From: Streptomyces sp. 378
GTDB taxonomy: Bacteria; Actinomycetota; Actinomycetes; Streptomycetales; Streptomycetaceae
Length of the DNA: 64,000 nt
NCBI RefSeq assembly: GCF_030124145.1
Contig: NZ_JASKMS010000004.1
Coordinates: 186,001-250,000, forward strand
Direction: 5' to 3'
Part shown: positions 53,541 to 62,900 of the stretch, piece by piece
Layout of the letters: the number at the start of each line of letters is the position of its first letter
Position numbering within the stretch: position 1 is the stretch's first letter
Position numbers and translations under genes: made by a program
The notes under the pieces: generated by a model
The model's database searches: none
What the model was told of the DNA's origin: nothing
The model's input: the letters and a program-made list of their open reading frames with translations, nothing else

Positions 53541-53551
53541 CGGAGGGTGTC

Positions 53552-54352
53552 ATGAGTGAGGAACGGTTCGGGGAGTTCGTGCTGGTGCGGCGGCACGAGC
53601 AGGGGCATGTCGCGGAGCTCGTCCTCGACCGGCCCAAGGCCATGAACGCGGTGTCGACCCAGATGGCGCGGTCCATCGCCGGGGCCTGCGCGGTCCTGGG
53701 GGAGGACCGGGACGTCCGGGCGGTCGTGCTCACCTCGACGCACGAGCGGGCCTTCTGTGTGGGGGCCGACCTGAAGGAGCGGAACTCGTTCAGCGACGCG
53801 GATCTGCTGCGGCAGCGGCCGGTGACGCGGGGGGCGTACACCGGGGTGCTGGAGCTGCCGGTGCCGACGGTGGCGGCGGTGCACGGGTTCGCGCTCGGCG
53901 GCGGATTCGAGCTGGCCCTGGCGTGTGACGTGATCGTGGCGGACCGGACGGCCGTGGTGGGGCTGCCGGAGGTCTCGGTGGGGGTGATCCCCGGGGGCGG
54001 GGGGACGCAGTTGCTGCCGCGACGGGTCGGGGCGGCCCGGGCGGCCGAGCTGATCTTCTCCGCGCGGCGGGTGGAGGCCGAGGAGGCGGGGGAGCTGGGG
54101 CTGGTCGACCAGGTGGTCGAGGAGAGACGGGACCGCGAGGAGGCGCTGGCGCTGGCGGCCCGGATCGCCGGGAACTCGCCGGTGGGGCTCCGCGCGGCGA
54201 AGCGGGCGCTGCGGCTCGGGCAGGGGCTGGATCTGCGGGCCGGGCTCGAGGTCGAGGACGCGGCGTGGCGGGCCACGGCGTTCTCGGGGGACCGGGCGGA
54301 GGGCGTCGCGGCCTTCAACGAGCGGCGCACGCCGCAGTGGCCGGGGGAGTAG
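53552..54352 (+). CDS. Enoyl-CoA hydratase/isomerase (crotonase family)
   Basis: A 266-residue crotonase. AFCVGADLKERN marks the first oxyanion strand, VHGFALGGGFELALACDVIVA the second with the first catalytic Glu, and GLPEVSVGVIPGGGGTQLLPRRVG the second Glu region, so both acidic residues of the hydratase type are present. It would hydrate trans-2-enoyl-CoA in beta-oxidation or a related acyl-CoA pathway. The ATG has CGGAGGG upstream. It stands alone between the unknown membrane protein and cdgE. Confidence 0.9.
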   Translation: MSEERFGEFVLVRRHEQGHVAELVLDRPKAMNAVSTQMARSIAGACAVLGEDRDVRAVVLTSTHERAFCVGADLKERNSFSDADLLRQRPVTRGAYTGVLELPVPTVAAVHGFALGGGFELALACDVIVADRTAVVGLPEVSVGVIPGGGGTQLLPRRVGAARAAELIFSARRVEAEEAGELGLVDQVVEERRDREEALALAARIAGNSPVGLRAAKRALRLGQGLDLRAGLEVEDAAWRATAFSGDRAEGVAAFNERRTPQWPGE

Positions 54353-54442
54353 GGAGCCGGAGCCTCGGACCGGGCCGAACAGGTCGTCCCCGTTCGCGTC
54401 GTAAACAGGTCAGTCTGGCTGGAAACTCCCTAGCCTGGAGTG

Positions 54443-55594
54443 ATGGGTGAGGACAGACGGCTGGCGGCCGTCGTCGCATTGGCTCAGGGGATGGCGGCCG
54501 CGCACGGGTCGCGTGAGGCGTGGCGTGCGGCGGCCACCGGGGCGTGCCGGGCCCTGGGCGGGAGCTTCGCCGCGCTGTCGGTGTGGGAGCGGGAGCTCGG
54601 GCGGCTGAGGGTCCTCGTGAACGTCGGCGAGCTGGCCGCGGGGGAGGAGGAGTTCCCCGAGGACGAGGCCTATCCGGTGCACCAGTTCGCGGAGATCACC
54701 GAGTTCCTGCACGAGCAGTGGGCCGGTGGCGGGGAGCCCGACGCGTGGGTGGAGACCGCCGAGGGGCCCGCGGCCGGGCGGCGGCCCGGGTACTGCCATC
54801 AACGGGTGGCCGCCCTGCGGCGCCGGGGCCGCGGCTGCTGCGTGGTCGCGCCCATCGTGCTGCACGGGCGGGCCTGGGGCGAGCTGTACGTCGCCCGGCC
54901 GGCCGGTGAAGCCGTCTTCGGCCGGGGTGACGCCGACTTCGCCACCGTCCTGGCCTCCGTCGTGGCCGCCGGTATCGCCCAGACCGAGCGGCTGGAGGAG
55001 GTCCGGCGGCTCGCCTTCACCGACTCCCTCACCGGACTCGCCAACCGGCGTGCCGTGGACGTGCGCCTGGAGCAGGCGATCGAGCGGCATCGCGGTGACG
55101 GGGCCGTCGTCAGTCTCGTCGTCTGCGATCTGAACGGGCTCAAGCGGGTCAACGACACCCACGGGCACGCCGCCGGTGACCGGCTCCTGGAGCGGTTCGG
55201 CTCGGTGCTGTCGCTGTGCGGGGCCATGTTGCCCGGGGCGCTGGCGGCGCGGCTCGGCGGGGACGAGTTCTGTCTGCTCGCGGTCGGGCCGCCCGCCGAC
55301 CAGGTCGTGAAAGCGGCCGGCGAACTGTGCCGCCGGGCCGCCGAGTTGGAGCTCGGGGACGGCGTGGCCTGCGGGGTCGCGTCCACGGAGGATCCGATCG
55401 GGCCCGTGCGCTCCGCCCGGCGGCTCTTCCGTCTGGCCGACGCCGCCCAGTACCGGGCCAAGGCCGAGCGGGCGAACAGACCGGTCGTGGCCGGGCGGGC
55501 CGGGCCGGACGATCCCGTGGTGCGGCTGGCGGACCAGCCGTCCCAGGAGGCGGGCGGTGAGCGCCGGAGGTTCAGGGGCCGGCACGCGCCCTGA
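54443..55594 (+). CDS. cdgE: GAF-GGDEF diguanylate cyclase (CdgE type)
   Basis: A 383-residue cytoplasmic protein. The N-terminal half is a GAF-like sensor (AVVALAQGMAAAHGSREAWRAAATGACRALGGSFAALSVWE through APIVLHGRAWGELYVARP). The GGDEF domain begins LAFTDSLTGLANRRAVD and has the metal motif VVCDLNGLKRVND and an intact active-site loop RLGGDEFCLL. The inhibitory RxxD site that precedes GGDEF in many enzymes is absent (PGALAARL), so product inhibition is not expected. It should make cyclic di-GMP from two GTP, and c-di-GMP controls development through BldD in Streptomyces. The domain order matches CdgE. GTG 54440 is an alternative start. Confidence 0.9.
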   Translation: MGEDRRLAAVVALAQGMAAAHGSREAWRAAATGACRALGGSFAALSVWERELGRLRVLVNVGELAAGEEEFPEDEAYPVHQFAEITEFLHEQWAGGGEPDAWVETAEGPAAGRRPGYCHQRVAALRRRGRGCCVVAPIVLHGRAWGELYVARPAGEAVFGRGDADFATVLASVVAAGIAQTERLEEVRRLAFTDSLTGLANRRAVDVRLEQAIERHRGDGAVVSLVVCDLNGLKRVNDTHGHAAGDRLLERFGSVLSLCGAMLPGALAARLGGDEFCLLAVGPPADQVVKAAGELCRRAAELELGDGVACGVASTEDPIGPVRSARRLFRLADAAQYRAKAERANRPVVAGRAGPDDPVVRLADQPSQEAGGERRRFRGRHAP

Positions 55595-55610
55595 CTCCGG
55601 CGGGCCGGAC

Positions 55611-55652
55611 GGTGTGACGCATGCGGTGACCGGATGGTGTGACGCATTCGGT
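55611..55652. promoter_or_regulatory. Two 17-bp direct repeats upstream of hutH
   Basis: GGTGTGACGCATGCGGT (55611-55627) and GGTGTGACGCATTCGGT (55636-55652) differ at one base and repeat with a 25-nt period. They lie about 60-100 nt before the hutH start. They look like a tandem regulator site. Confidence 0.55.
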
Positions 55653-55712
55653 AAGGGGTGAACGCCGCCCCCAGTGGTGACACCATTGAATTCACTGCGT
55701 ACGCTCCTGAAT

Positions 55713-57305
55713 ATGGATATGCACACTGTGGTGAGCGGGGAAGGCGCGAAGCGCGGCCTTGAAAGGGTGGTGGTGGGCGACGGGCGGGCTTCCGGGGTGA
55801 CCGCGTCCGACGTGCTCGCCGTGGCACGCGGCGGTGCCCGCGTCGAGCTCTCCGAGGAGGCCGTGGCCGCCCTCGCCGCGGCCCGCGAGATCGTGGACGC
55901 GCTGGCGGCCAAGCCGGACCCCGTGTACGGCGTGAGCACCGGCTTCGGTGCCCTGGCGACCCGGCACATCAGCCCGGAGCTGCGCGCTCGGCTCCAGCGC
56001 AACATCGTCCGCTCGCACGCCGCCGGGATGGGCCCGGCCGTGGAGCGCGAAGTCGTCCGCGCCCTGATGTTCCTGCGGCTCAAGACCGTCTGCTCTGGAC
56101 ACACCGGCGTCCGGCCCGAGGTCGCGCAGACCATGGCCGACCTCCTCAACGCCCGGATCACCCCGGTCGTGCACGAGTACGGCTCCCTCGGCTGCTCCGG
56201 CGACCTCGCGCCGCTGTCCCACTGCGCGCTGGCGCTCATGGGTGAGGGCGACGCCGAGGGCCCCGACGGTGTCGTGCGCCCGGCCGCCGAACTCCTCGCC
56301 GCTCACGGCATCCAACCGGTCGAACTGCGCGAGAAGGAGGGCCTGGCCCTTCTCAACGGCACCGACGGCATGCTCGGCATGCTGGTGATGGCCCTGGCCG
56401 ACCTGGAGACGCTCTACCGGTCCGCCGACGTCACCGCCGCCCTGTCCCTGGAGGCCCTGCTCGGCACCGACAAGGTCCTCGCCCCCGAACTGCACGCCAT
56501 CCGCCCGCACCCGGGGCAGGCCGCCAGCGCCGCCAACATGCTGGCGGTGCTGAAGGGGTCGGGCCTGACCGGGCACCACCAGGACGACGCCCCGCGCGTC
56601 CAGGACGCCTACTCGGTGCGCTGCGCCCCGCAGGTCGCCGGCGCCGGGCGGGACACCATGACCCACGCCCGGCTGGTCGCCGACCGCGAGCTGGCGTCCG
56701 CCGTGGACAACCCCGTGGTCCTGCCCGACGGCCGGGTCGAGTCCAACGGCAACTTCCACGGGGCGCCCGTCGCCTACGTGCTGGACTTCCTCGCCATCGC
56801 CGCCGCCGACCTCGGCTCCATCGCCGAGCGGCGCACCGACCGGTTGCTCGACAAGAACCGCAGCCACGGCCTGCCGCCGTTCCTCGCCGACGACCCCGGT
56901 GTGGACTCGGGCCTGATGATCGCCCAGTACACACAGGCCGCGCTGGTGAGCGAACTGAAGCGGCTCGCCGTACCCGCGTCGGCCGACTCGATCCCGTCCT
57001 CCGCCATGCAGGAGGACCACGTCTCGATGGGCTGGTCGGCGGCGCGCAAGCTGCGCACGGCCGTCGACAACCTGACCCGCGTCATCGCCATCGAGCTCTA
57101 CGCCGCCACGCGCGCCGTCGAGCTGCGCGAGGGGCTGACCCCGGCACCCGCGACGCGGGCGGTCATCGACGCCGTACGGGAGGCGGGAGTCCAGGGCGCC
57201 GGGCCGGACCGGTTCCTCGCCCCCGACCTCGCCGCGGCGGACGCGTTCGTGCGGGACGGGCGGCTGCTGGCCGCCGTGGAGAAGGTCACCGGGCCGCTCC
57301 AGTAG
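55713..57305 (+). CDS. hutH: Histidine ammonia-lyase
   Basis: A 530-residue lyase converting L-histidine to urocanate and ammonia, the first step of histidine use as nitrogen and carbon source. The MIO cofactor motif reads GSLGCSGDLAPLSH, with Cys161-Ser162-Gly163 in place of the usual Ala-Ser-Gly, a variant known for Streptomyces HAL. VYGVSTGFGALATRHI, NGTDGMLG and QEDHVSMGWSAARK are further active-site elements. MDMHTVV at 55713 fits known starts, though no ribosome site is visible. Around residue 8-27 there is an insertion (SGEGAKRGLERVVVGDGRA) relative to my memory of S. griseus HutH. No other hut gene is adjacent. Confidence 0.94.
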   Translation: MDMHTVVSGEGAKRGLERVVVGDGRASGVTASDVLAVARGGARVELSEEAVAALAAAREIVDALAAKPDPVYGVSTGFGALATRHISPELRARLQRNIVRSHAAGMGPAVEREVVRALMFLRLKTVCSGHTGVRPEVAQTMADLLNARITPVVHEYGSLGCSGDLAPLSHCALALMGEGDAEGPDGVVRPAAELLAAHGIQPVELREKEGLALLNGTDGMLGMLVMALADLETLYRSADVTAALSLEALLGTDKVLAPELHAIRPHPGQAASAANMLAVLKGSGLTGHHQDDAPRVQDAYSVRCAPQVAGAGRDTMTHARLVADRELASAVDNPVVLPDGRVESNGNFHGAPVAYVLDFLAIAAADLGSIAERRTDRLLDKNRSHGLPPFLADDPGVDSGLMIAQYTQAALVSELKRLAVPASADSIPSSAMQEDHVSMGWSAARKLRTAVDNLTRVIAIELYAATRAVELREGLTPAPATRAVIDAVREAGVQGAGPDRFLAPDLAAADAFVRDGRLLAAVEKVTGPLQ

Positions 57306-57350
57306 GGCGGCAGGGGCCCTGTCGTCGGCGGGGCCCCGCGTCAACGACCG

Positions 57351-57665
57351 TCAGAGACCGAGCCGTTCCCGGCGGACCGAGTACACGACGAATCCGGCGC
57401 CCAGGGTCAGGCAGAAGGTCCCGCCGATCACGTACGGCGTGCTGTCGAAGCTGCCGGTGTCGGCGAGACGGGTGCCGGTGACGGAGGCGTCCGCGGTCGT
57501 GGCCGCGATCCGGGCCTGTTCCGTGACCTGCGGCGACGGGCTCGTCGAGACCGCGTCTCTCACCGGCGAGTCCGACGTCGCGTTCGCGGACGGGACGAAC
57601 CACAGGGCGCCCAGCAGGGACGCCGCGGCGGTGGCGGTCAGCAACGGACGGCGAGCGGATGACAC
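57351..57665 (-). CDS. Small LAXTG sortase-anchored surface protein
   Basis: A 104-residue protein with an N-terminal signal peptide (RRPLLTATAAASLLGALWFVPSANA) and a complete sorting signal at the C-terminus: LADTG (residues 67-71), a hydrophobic helix YVIGGTFCLTLGAGFVVYSV and a basic tail RRERLGL. LAXTG is the form used by class E sortases, which attach long chaplins in Streptomyces. The mature part is only about 40 residues, rich in Ser, Thr and Ala. It would be linked to peptidoglycan, with an unknown role. It is convergent with hutH. Confidence 0.85.
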   Translation of the reverse strand: MSSARRPLLTATAAASLLGALWFVPSANATSDSPVRDAVSTSPSPQVTEQARIAATTADASVTGTRLADTGSFDSTPYVIGGTFCLTLGAGFVVYSVRRERLGL

Positions 57666-57774
57666 GGAATATCGATCCCCTTGTGGCGCTGGCGAATTGG
57701 CCGTGTGGGGCGATGTTAGTGAAAGTCGCGGGTCACGGGAAAGTCACGGGAGGACCTGGACGTACGCTCGCGAC

Positions 57775-58104
57775 ATGAGCACTCCAGAGACATCACGTTT
57801 TGTACGGGTTCGGGTCGAAGTCGTTCTCGAGGTCGGCGACGCGGACGCGGTCACCAAGGCCGCGCTGCGCCGGATCGCGGACGACGCAGAGATGCCGGCG
57901 GCGGAACGGACCCACGCCGAGGGCGCTGTGACGGAAGACACCGCGGAGGCCCTGGCGTACCTCGTGGACCCGTTCGACCTGGTCAGCCAGGTGCCGGGGG
58001 TGGAGCTCCAGCAGGCCTCCTGGAGCAGCGAGCGGATCGACTACGACCCCGATTCGCCGGAGTGGGACCTCGACGAGGATGATGGCGACGGCGACGACGG
58101 CTGA
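57775..58104 (+). CDS. Small acidic cytoplasmic protein, function unknown
   Basis: A 109-residue protein: FVRVRVEVVLEVGDADAVTKAALRRIADDAEMPAAERTHAEGAVTEDTAEALAYLVDPFDLVSQVPGVELQQASWSSERIDYDPDSPEW and an Asp-rich tail. No domain is recognised. The alternating short strands and helices suggest a compact alpha/beta fold. ATG 57775 lacks a strong ribosome site; the gene follows a 110-nt gap from the sortase-anchored gene on the other strand. Confidence 0.75.
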   Translation: MSTPETSRFVRVRVEVVLEVGDADAVTKAALRRIADDAEMPAAERTHAEGAVTEDTAEALAYLVDPFDLVSQVPGVELQQASWSSERIDYDPDSPEWDLDEDDGDGDDG

Positions 58105-58122
58105 GCTGTTCGGGAAACTCGT

Positions 58123-58152
58123 GACCCCGGGCGGCAACCGCCGCCGGGGGTC
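58123..58152 (+). terminator. Hairpin after the acidic protein gene
   Basis: GACCCCGGGCGG faces CCGCCGCCGGGGGTC across a short loop, with one bulge, followed by TT. It lies 19 nt after the stop. Confidence 0.5.
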
Positions 58153-58389
58153 TTCGCGTCTCAAGCGGCGCATCGACCGCACCCGTATCGACCGGCACCG
58201 TCCGTCACGGACGTGGTGATCCCCACACCTGCGCGACCTGGGGAACCGGACGAACCGGTCGTAGCGTTGAACCTTCCGGACGAAGGACTCATGGGTTCCG
58301 ACGGGGGCACTCAGAGTGGGCGGGGGCGCTCAGGTGCGGCGGGCGCACTCGGGGTTTTGGGGAATTGGGCAACGATGGAGAAGCGTGTG

Positions 58390-59637
58390 ATGACGGTCAG
58401 TAAGCGGCGCAAGGGCCTGACGGTCGCGTCCGCACTGCTCGGCGGAGTGCTGATGCTCTCGGCCTGTTCCGGAGGCGACGACGGCGCCGGGAGCGACGGA
58501 GGCAACGGCTCCCAGTCGAAGGTCGACGAGGCGGCGGCGAAGAAGACCTCCGAGGCCCAGATCAAGATCACGCCCGAGGACGGTTCCGACAACGCCTCCA
58601 TCAACAACTCCGCCGCCGTCACCGTGAGCAAGGGCACGCTCACGAACGTGAAGATGACGACGTCGGAGGGCACCGAGGTCAGCGGCCAGATATCCGCCGA
58701 CAAGACCAGCTGGAAGCCCACCGCCCAGCTGGAGCGGTCCACCACCTACAAGCTGGCGGCCGAGGCGAAGGACTCCGAGGGCCGCGTCGCCCACGAGAAC
58801 GCCTCGTTCACCACGGTCTCCCCGGCCAACAGCTTCATCGGCAACTTCACGCCGGACGACGGCACCACCGTGGGCGTCGGCATGCCGGTCTCGATCAACT
58901 TCGACAAGGCGATCACCAACAAGGCGGCCGTCCAGAAGGGCATCGAGGTCAGCACGAGCGGCGGCCAGGAGGTCGCCTGCCACTGGTTCAACGCCAACCG
59001 CATGGACTGCCGGCCCGAGGACTACTGGAAGGAAGGCTCCACCGTCACGTTGAAGCTCGCGCTCGACGGCGTCGAGGGAGCCAAGGGCGTCTTCGGCGTC
59101 CAGCAGAAGACGGTCACCTTCAAGATCGGCCGCAACCAGGTCTCGTACGTCGACGCGAAGACCAAGCAGATGAAGGTCACGCAGGACGGCAAGGTCGTCC
59201 GCACGATCCCGATCTCCGCCGGCTCGCCCGAGAACAAGACCTACGAGGGCGTCATGGTGATGTCCGAGAAGTTCAAGGAGACGCGCATGAACGGCGCGAC
59301 CGTGGGCTTCACGGACGACGACGGCAAGGGTGAGTACGACATCAAGGACGTGCCGCACGCCATCCGCCTCTCCAGCTCCGGCACGTTCATCCACGGCAAC
59401 TACTGGGGCGCGAAGTCCATCTTCGGCAGCGCGAACACCAGCCACGGCTGCGTGGGCCTGCAGGACGCCAAGGGCGCCGACGACCCGAACACGCCGGGCG
59501 CGTGGTTCTACAACAACTCGCTCATCGGTGACGTCGTGGTCGTCGAGAACACCGGCGACAAGACGATCGCGCCGGACAACGGCCTCAACGGCTGGAACAT
59601 GAACTGGGCCGACTGGAAGGCCGGTTCGGCGGTCTGA
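58390..59637 (+). CDS. L,D-transpeptidase lipoprotein (LDT with Ig-like domains)
   Basis: A 415-residue cell-envelope enzyme. The lipobox is LMLSAC after a Lys/Arg-rich start. Two Ig-like regions follow (about residues 50-150 and 150-250, the latter with SFIGNFTPDDGTTVGVGMPVSINFDKAI). The YkuD catalytic domain ends the protein, with HAIRLSSSGTFIHGNYW and SHGCVGLQDAKGA carrying the catalytic His and Cys. It forms 3-3 cross-links or attaches proteins in peptidoglycan. ATG 58390 is preferred because GGAGAAG lies 7 nt upstream; ATG 58375 is possible. A strong terminator follows. Confidence 0.92.
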   Translation: MTVSKRRKGLTVASALLGGVLMLSACSGGDDGAGSDGGNGSQSKVDEAAAKKTSEAQIKITPEDGSDNASINNSAAVTVSKGTLTNVKMTTSEGTEVSGQISADKTSWKPTAQLERSTTYKLAAEAKDSEGRVAHENASFTTVSPANSFIGNFTPDDGTTVGVGMPVSINFDKAITNKAAVQKGIEVSTSGGQEVACHWFNANRMDCRPEDYWKEGSTVTLKLALDGVEGAKGVFGVQQKTVTFKIGRNQVSYVDAKTKQMKVTQDGKVVRTIPISAGSPENKTYEGVMVMSEKFKETRMNGATVGFTDDDGKGEYDIKDVPHAIRLSSSGTFIHGNYWGAKSIFGSANTSHGCVGLQDAKGADDPNTPGAWFYNNSLIGDVVVVENTGDKTIAPDNGLNGWNMNWADWKAGSAV

Positions 59638-59660
59638 CCACTCGCCGGTTCCACTGACGT

Positions 59661-59705
59661 AAGGCCGCCGCCCACCCCCGCCGGGGGGTGGGCGGCGGCC
59701 TTTCG
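59661..59705 (+). terminator. Strong terminator after the L,D-transpeptidase gene
   Basis: An 18-nt arm (59661-59678) pairs perfectly with 59685-59702 and ends in a short T-run (TTTCGTCTCTT). It lies 24 nt after the stop. Confidence 0.85.
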
Positions 59706-59987
59706 TCTCTTCTCAGGAGACCGTCCTGGGCCCCGAGCCCGGCGGCGATCCGCAAGGGCCGGATCCGCGTCAAGGGGAACACGCGTGCGCAACTCCTCTG
59801 CCCTGTAACGGAGTTCCGGCGGCTGTGTAACAGTCGGCCGACGGAGTTCTTACCTTCTTCTCATCTATTGAGCACCTGATCACCCCTCGGCATACTGCGT
59901 ATTCCGGGGGGCGTACGGGCATGCGTACGAGACCACCCCCGGCCGGGTGAACAGGGAATTCACCCGGTTCTTCTGCAAGGGGGAAAC

Positions 59988-62900
59988 TTGCGCAGACAAG
60001 TGAAAAGGGCGTGCGCGGCCACGGTCGCCACAGCGGCAGCCGTGGCCCTCGCGGCGGGCATGACCAGCCCGGCGTCGGCCGACGGCGAGCGGACGGCCGC
60101 CGCCTCCAAGCCGGCCTCGCTCACCGCCAAGCACCACATCACGCTGATCACCGGCGACCGGGTCTCTTTGGACGCCAAGGGCCGCGTGGTCGGCCTGGAG
60201 CGGGCCAAGGGCCGTGAGGACATACCCGTCCAGGTCCGCAAGATCGACGGTCACACCCTCGTGATCCCGGCCGACGCGGCCCGTCTGGTCGCCACCGGCA
60301 AGCTCGACCAGCGTCTCTTCGACGTCACCGAGCTCAACAAGTCCACGACCCGCAAGGCCCAGAAGAAGGGCCTGAAGGTCATCGTCGGCTACCGGGGCAA
60401 CGCCGCGGACACCAAGGCCGACGTACGTGACGCGGGGACCCTGAGCCACACGCTGAAGACCCTGAACGCCGACGCGGTCCAGACGCCGCAGGGGGACACC
60501 CCCGAGCTGTGGGACGCCGTCACCAACGGCGACGAAACCGCCTCCGGTATCGCGCACGTCTGGCTCGACGGCGTCCGCCAGGCCAACCTCGACAAGTCCG
60601 TCGCGCAGATCGGCGCGCCCAAGGCGTGGTCGGCCGGCTACGACGGCAAGGGCGTCAAGATCGCCGTCCTGGACACCGGTGTCGACGGCACGCACGCCGA
60701 CCTCAAGGGCCAGGTCATCGACGCCAAGAACTTCTCCGCCGCGCCCGACACCACCGACAAGGTCGGCCACGGCACCCACGTCGCCGCCATCGCGGCCGGC
60801 ACCGGCGCGAAGTCCGGCGGCAAGTACAAGGGTGTCGCGCCCGGCGCCAAGATCCTCAACGGCAAGGTGCTCGACGACGCCGGGTTCGGCAACGACTCAG
60901 AGATCGTCGCCGGTATGGAGTGGGCCGCCGCGCAGGGTGCCGACGTCGTCAACATGAGCCTGGGCGGCCTGGACACGCCTGCCATCGACCCGATGGAAGC
61001 GGCGGTGAACAAGCTCTCCGAGGAGAAGGGCGTCCTGTTCGCCATCGCCGCCGGCAACGAGGGCGGCTTCGGCGAGCAGACCGTCGGCTCCCCCGGCAGC
61101 GCCGCCGCGGCCCTGACCGTCGGCGCGGTCGACGACGAGGACAAGCTGGCCGACTTCTCCAGCCGCGGCCCCGGCATGGACGGCGCCCTCAAGCCCGACG
61201 TGACCGCGCCCGGTGTGGACATCACCGCGGCCTCCGCCCCGGGCAACCTGATAGGCCAGGACGTCGGCGAGAAGCCGGCCGGCTACATGACCATCTCCGG
61301 TACGTCGATGGCGACCCCGCACGTCGCGGGCGCGGCGGCGATCCTGAAGCAGCAGCACCCCGAGTGGAAGTACTCCGAGCTCAAGGGCGCTCTCACCGGC
61401 TCCACCAAGGGCGGCACGTACACGCCGCTCCAGCAGGGTTCGGGCCGGGTCCAGGTCGACAAGGCCGTCAAGCAGACCGTCATCGCCGAGCCGGTGTCGG
61501 TGAGCTTCGGCATCCAGCAGTGGCCGCACACCGACGACAAGCCGGTCACCAAGCAGCTGACGTACCGCAACCTCGGTACCAAGGACGTCACGCTGAAGCT
61601 GGCGTCGACCGCCACCAACCCGAAGGGCCAGGCCGCCCCGGCCGGCTTCTTCAAGCTCGGCGCCACCTCGGTGACAGTCCCGGCGGGCGGCAAGGCCTCC
61701 GTCCCCTTCACCGTCAACACCAAGCTGGGCGGCACGCTCGACGGCGCGTACTCCTCGTACGTGACGGCGACGGGCGGCGGCCAGACGGTGCGCACGGCGG
61801 CGGCGGTGCAGCGCGAGGTCGAGTCGTACGACGTCACGCTGAAGGTGCTGAACCGCGACGGCCGGCCGGCGAAGAACTACAGCGCCGACCTGAGCGGCAT
61901 CGCGGGCCTGGGCAAGGGCAAGTGGGTCATGCCCTACGACGCGGACGGCACGGTCACCACGCGGCTGCCCAAGGGCACCTACGTCCTCAACGGCAACGTC
62001 TACGTGGGCGACGACCCCGAGGAGTTCGCGGGCGTCGACTGGCTCGCGCAGCCCAAGCTGAACGTCACCAAGAACACGACGGTCACGCTGGACGCCCGCA
62101 AGGCCAAGAAGGTGGACATCACCGTCCCGGCCACCGGCACCAAGTCGGAGTTCGCCTCGGCCGACTACACGGTGACGGCCGGTGACTCCAGCTACGGCTT
62201 CGGCTGGTGGCTGGAATCCTTCGCCGAGATCCGCAGCGCCCACGTCGGCCCGAAGATCACCGACGGTTCGGTGACCCAGCAGTGGGACGGCCACTGGAGC
62301 AAGGGCGCCAACGAGGAGTACAACACCGTCGCCGGCGGCCCGGTCAAGCAGCTCGCCACCGGTTTCACCAAGCACTACAAGGCCGGTGAGCTGGCCACGG
62401 TGAAGGTCGGCCTCGGCGCCCCGACGTCCGGCAAGAAGGGCGCGGTCAACGCGGTCGGCTGGATGCCGTGGAGCACCAGCGCCTCCTCGATCGGCATCCA
62501 GCAGTCCCTGCCCGGCACCCGGAAGCTGCACCTGTCCGCCCAGGGCGGTGTGCAGTGGCAGCTGGAGTTCTCCCAGTACGGCGGGGTGGACCCGGACGGC
62601 TTCCCGATCGACGAGGCCGCCTACTCGATGGGCCAGCAGAAGTACGCGGCCGGCAAGAGCTACTCCGAGACCGTCAACACGGCCGTCTTCGGGCCGCGGC
62701 TCACCGCCGACTTCGGCGTCTTCCGCGAGGGCAACGAGATCTTCGGCTCCCTGCCGCTGTTCGCCGACGGCAAGGGCAACGTGGGCTACTCGACCTTCTC
62801 GTCGGTCAACACGACGCTGTACCGCAACGGCACCAAGGTCGGCAGCAACGACGACCCGCTGTTCGGCGACAAGCAGTTCAAGGTCCCGGCCGGTGACGCC

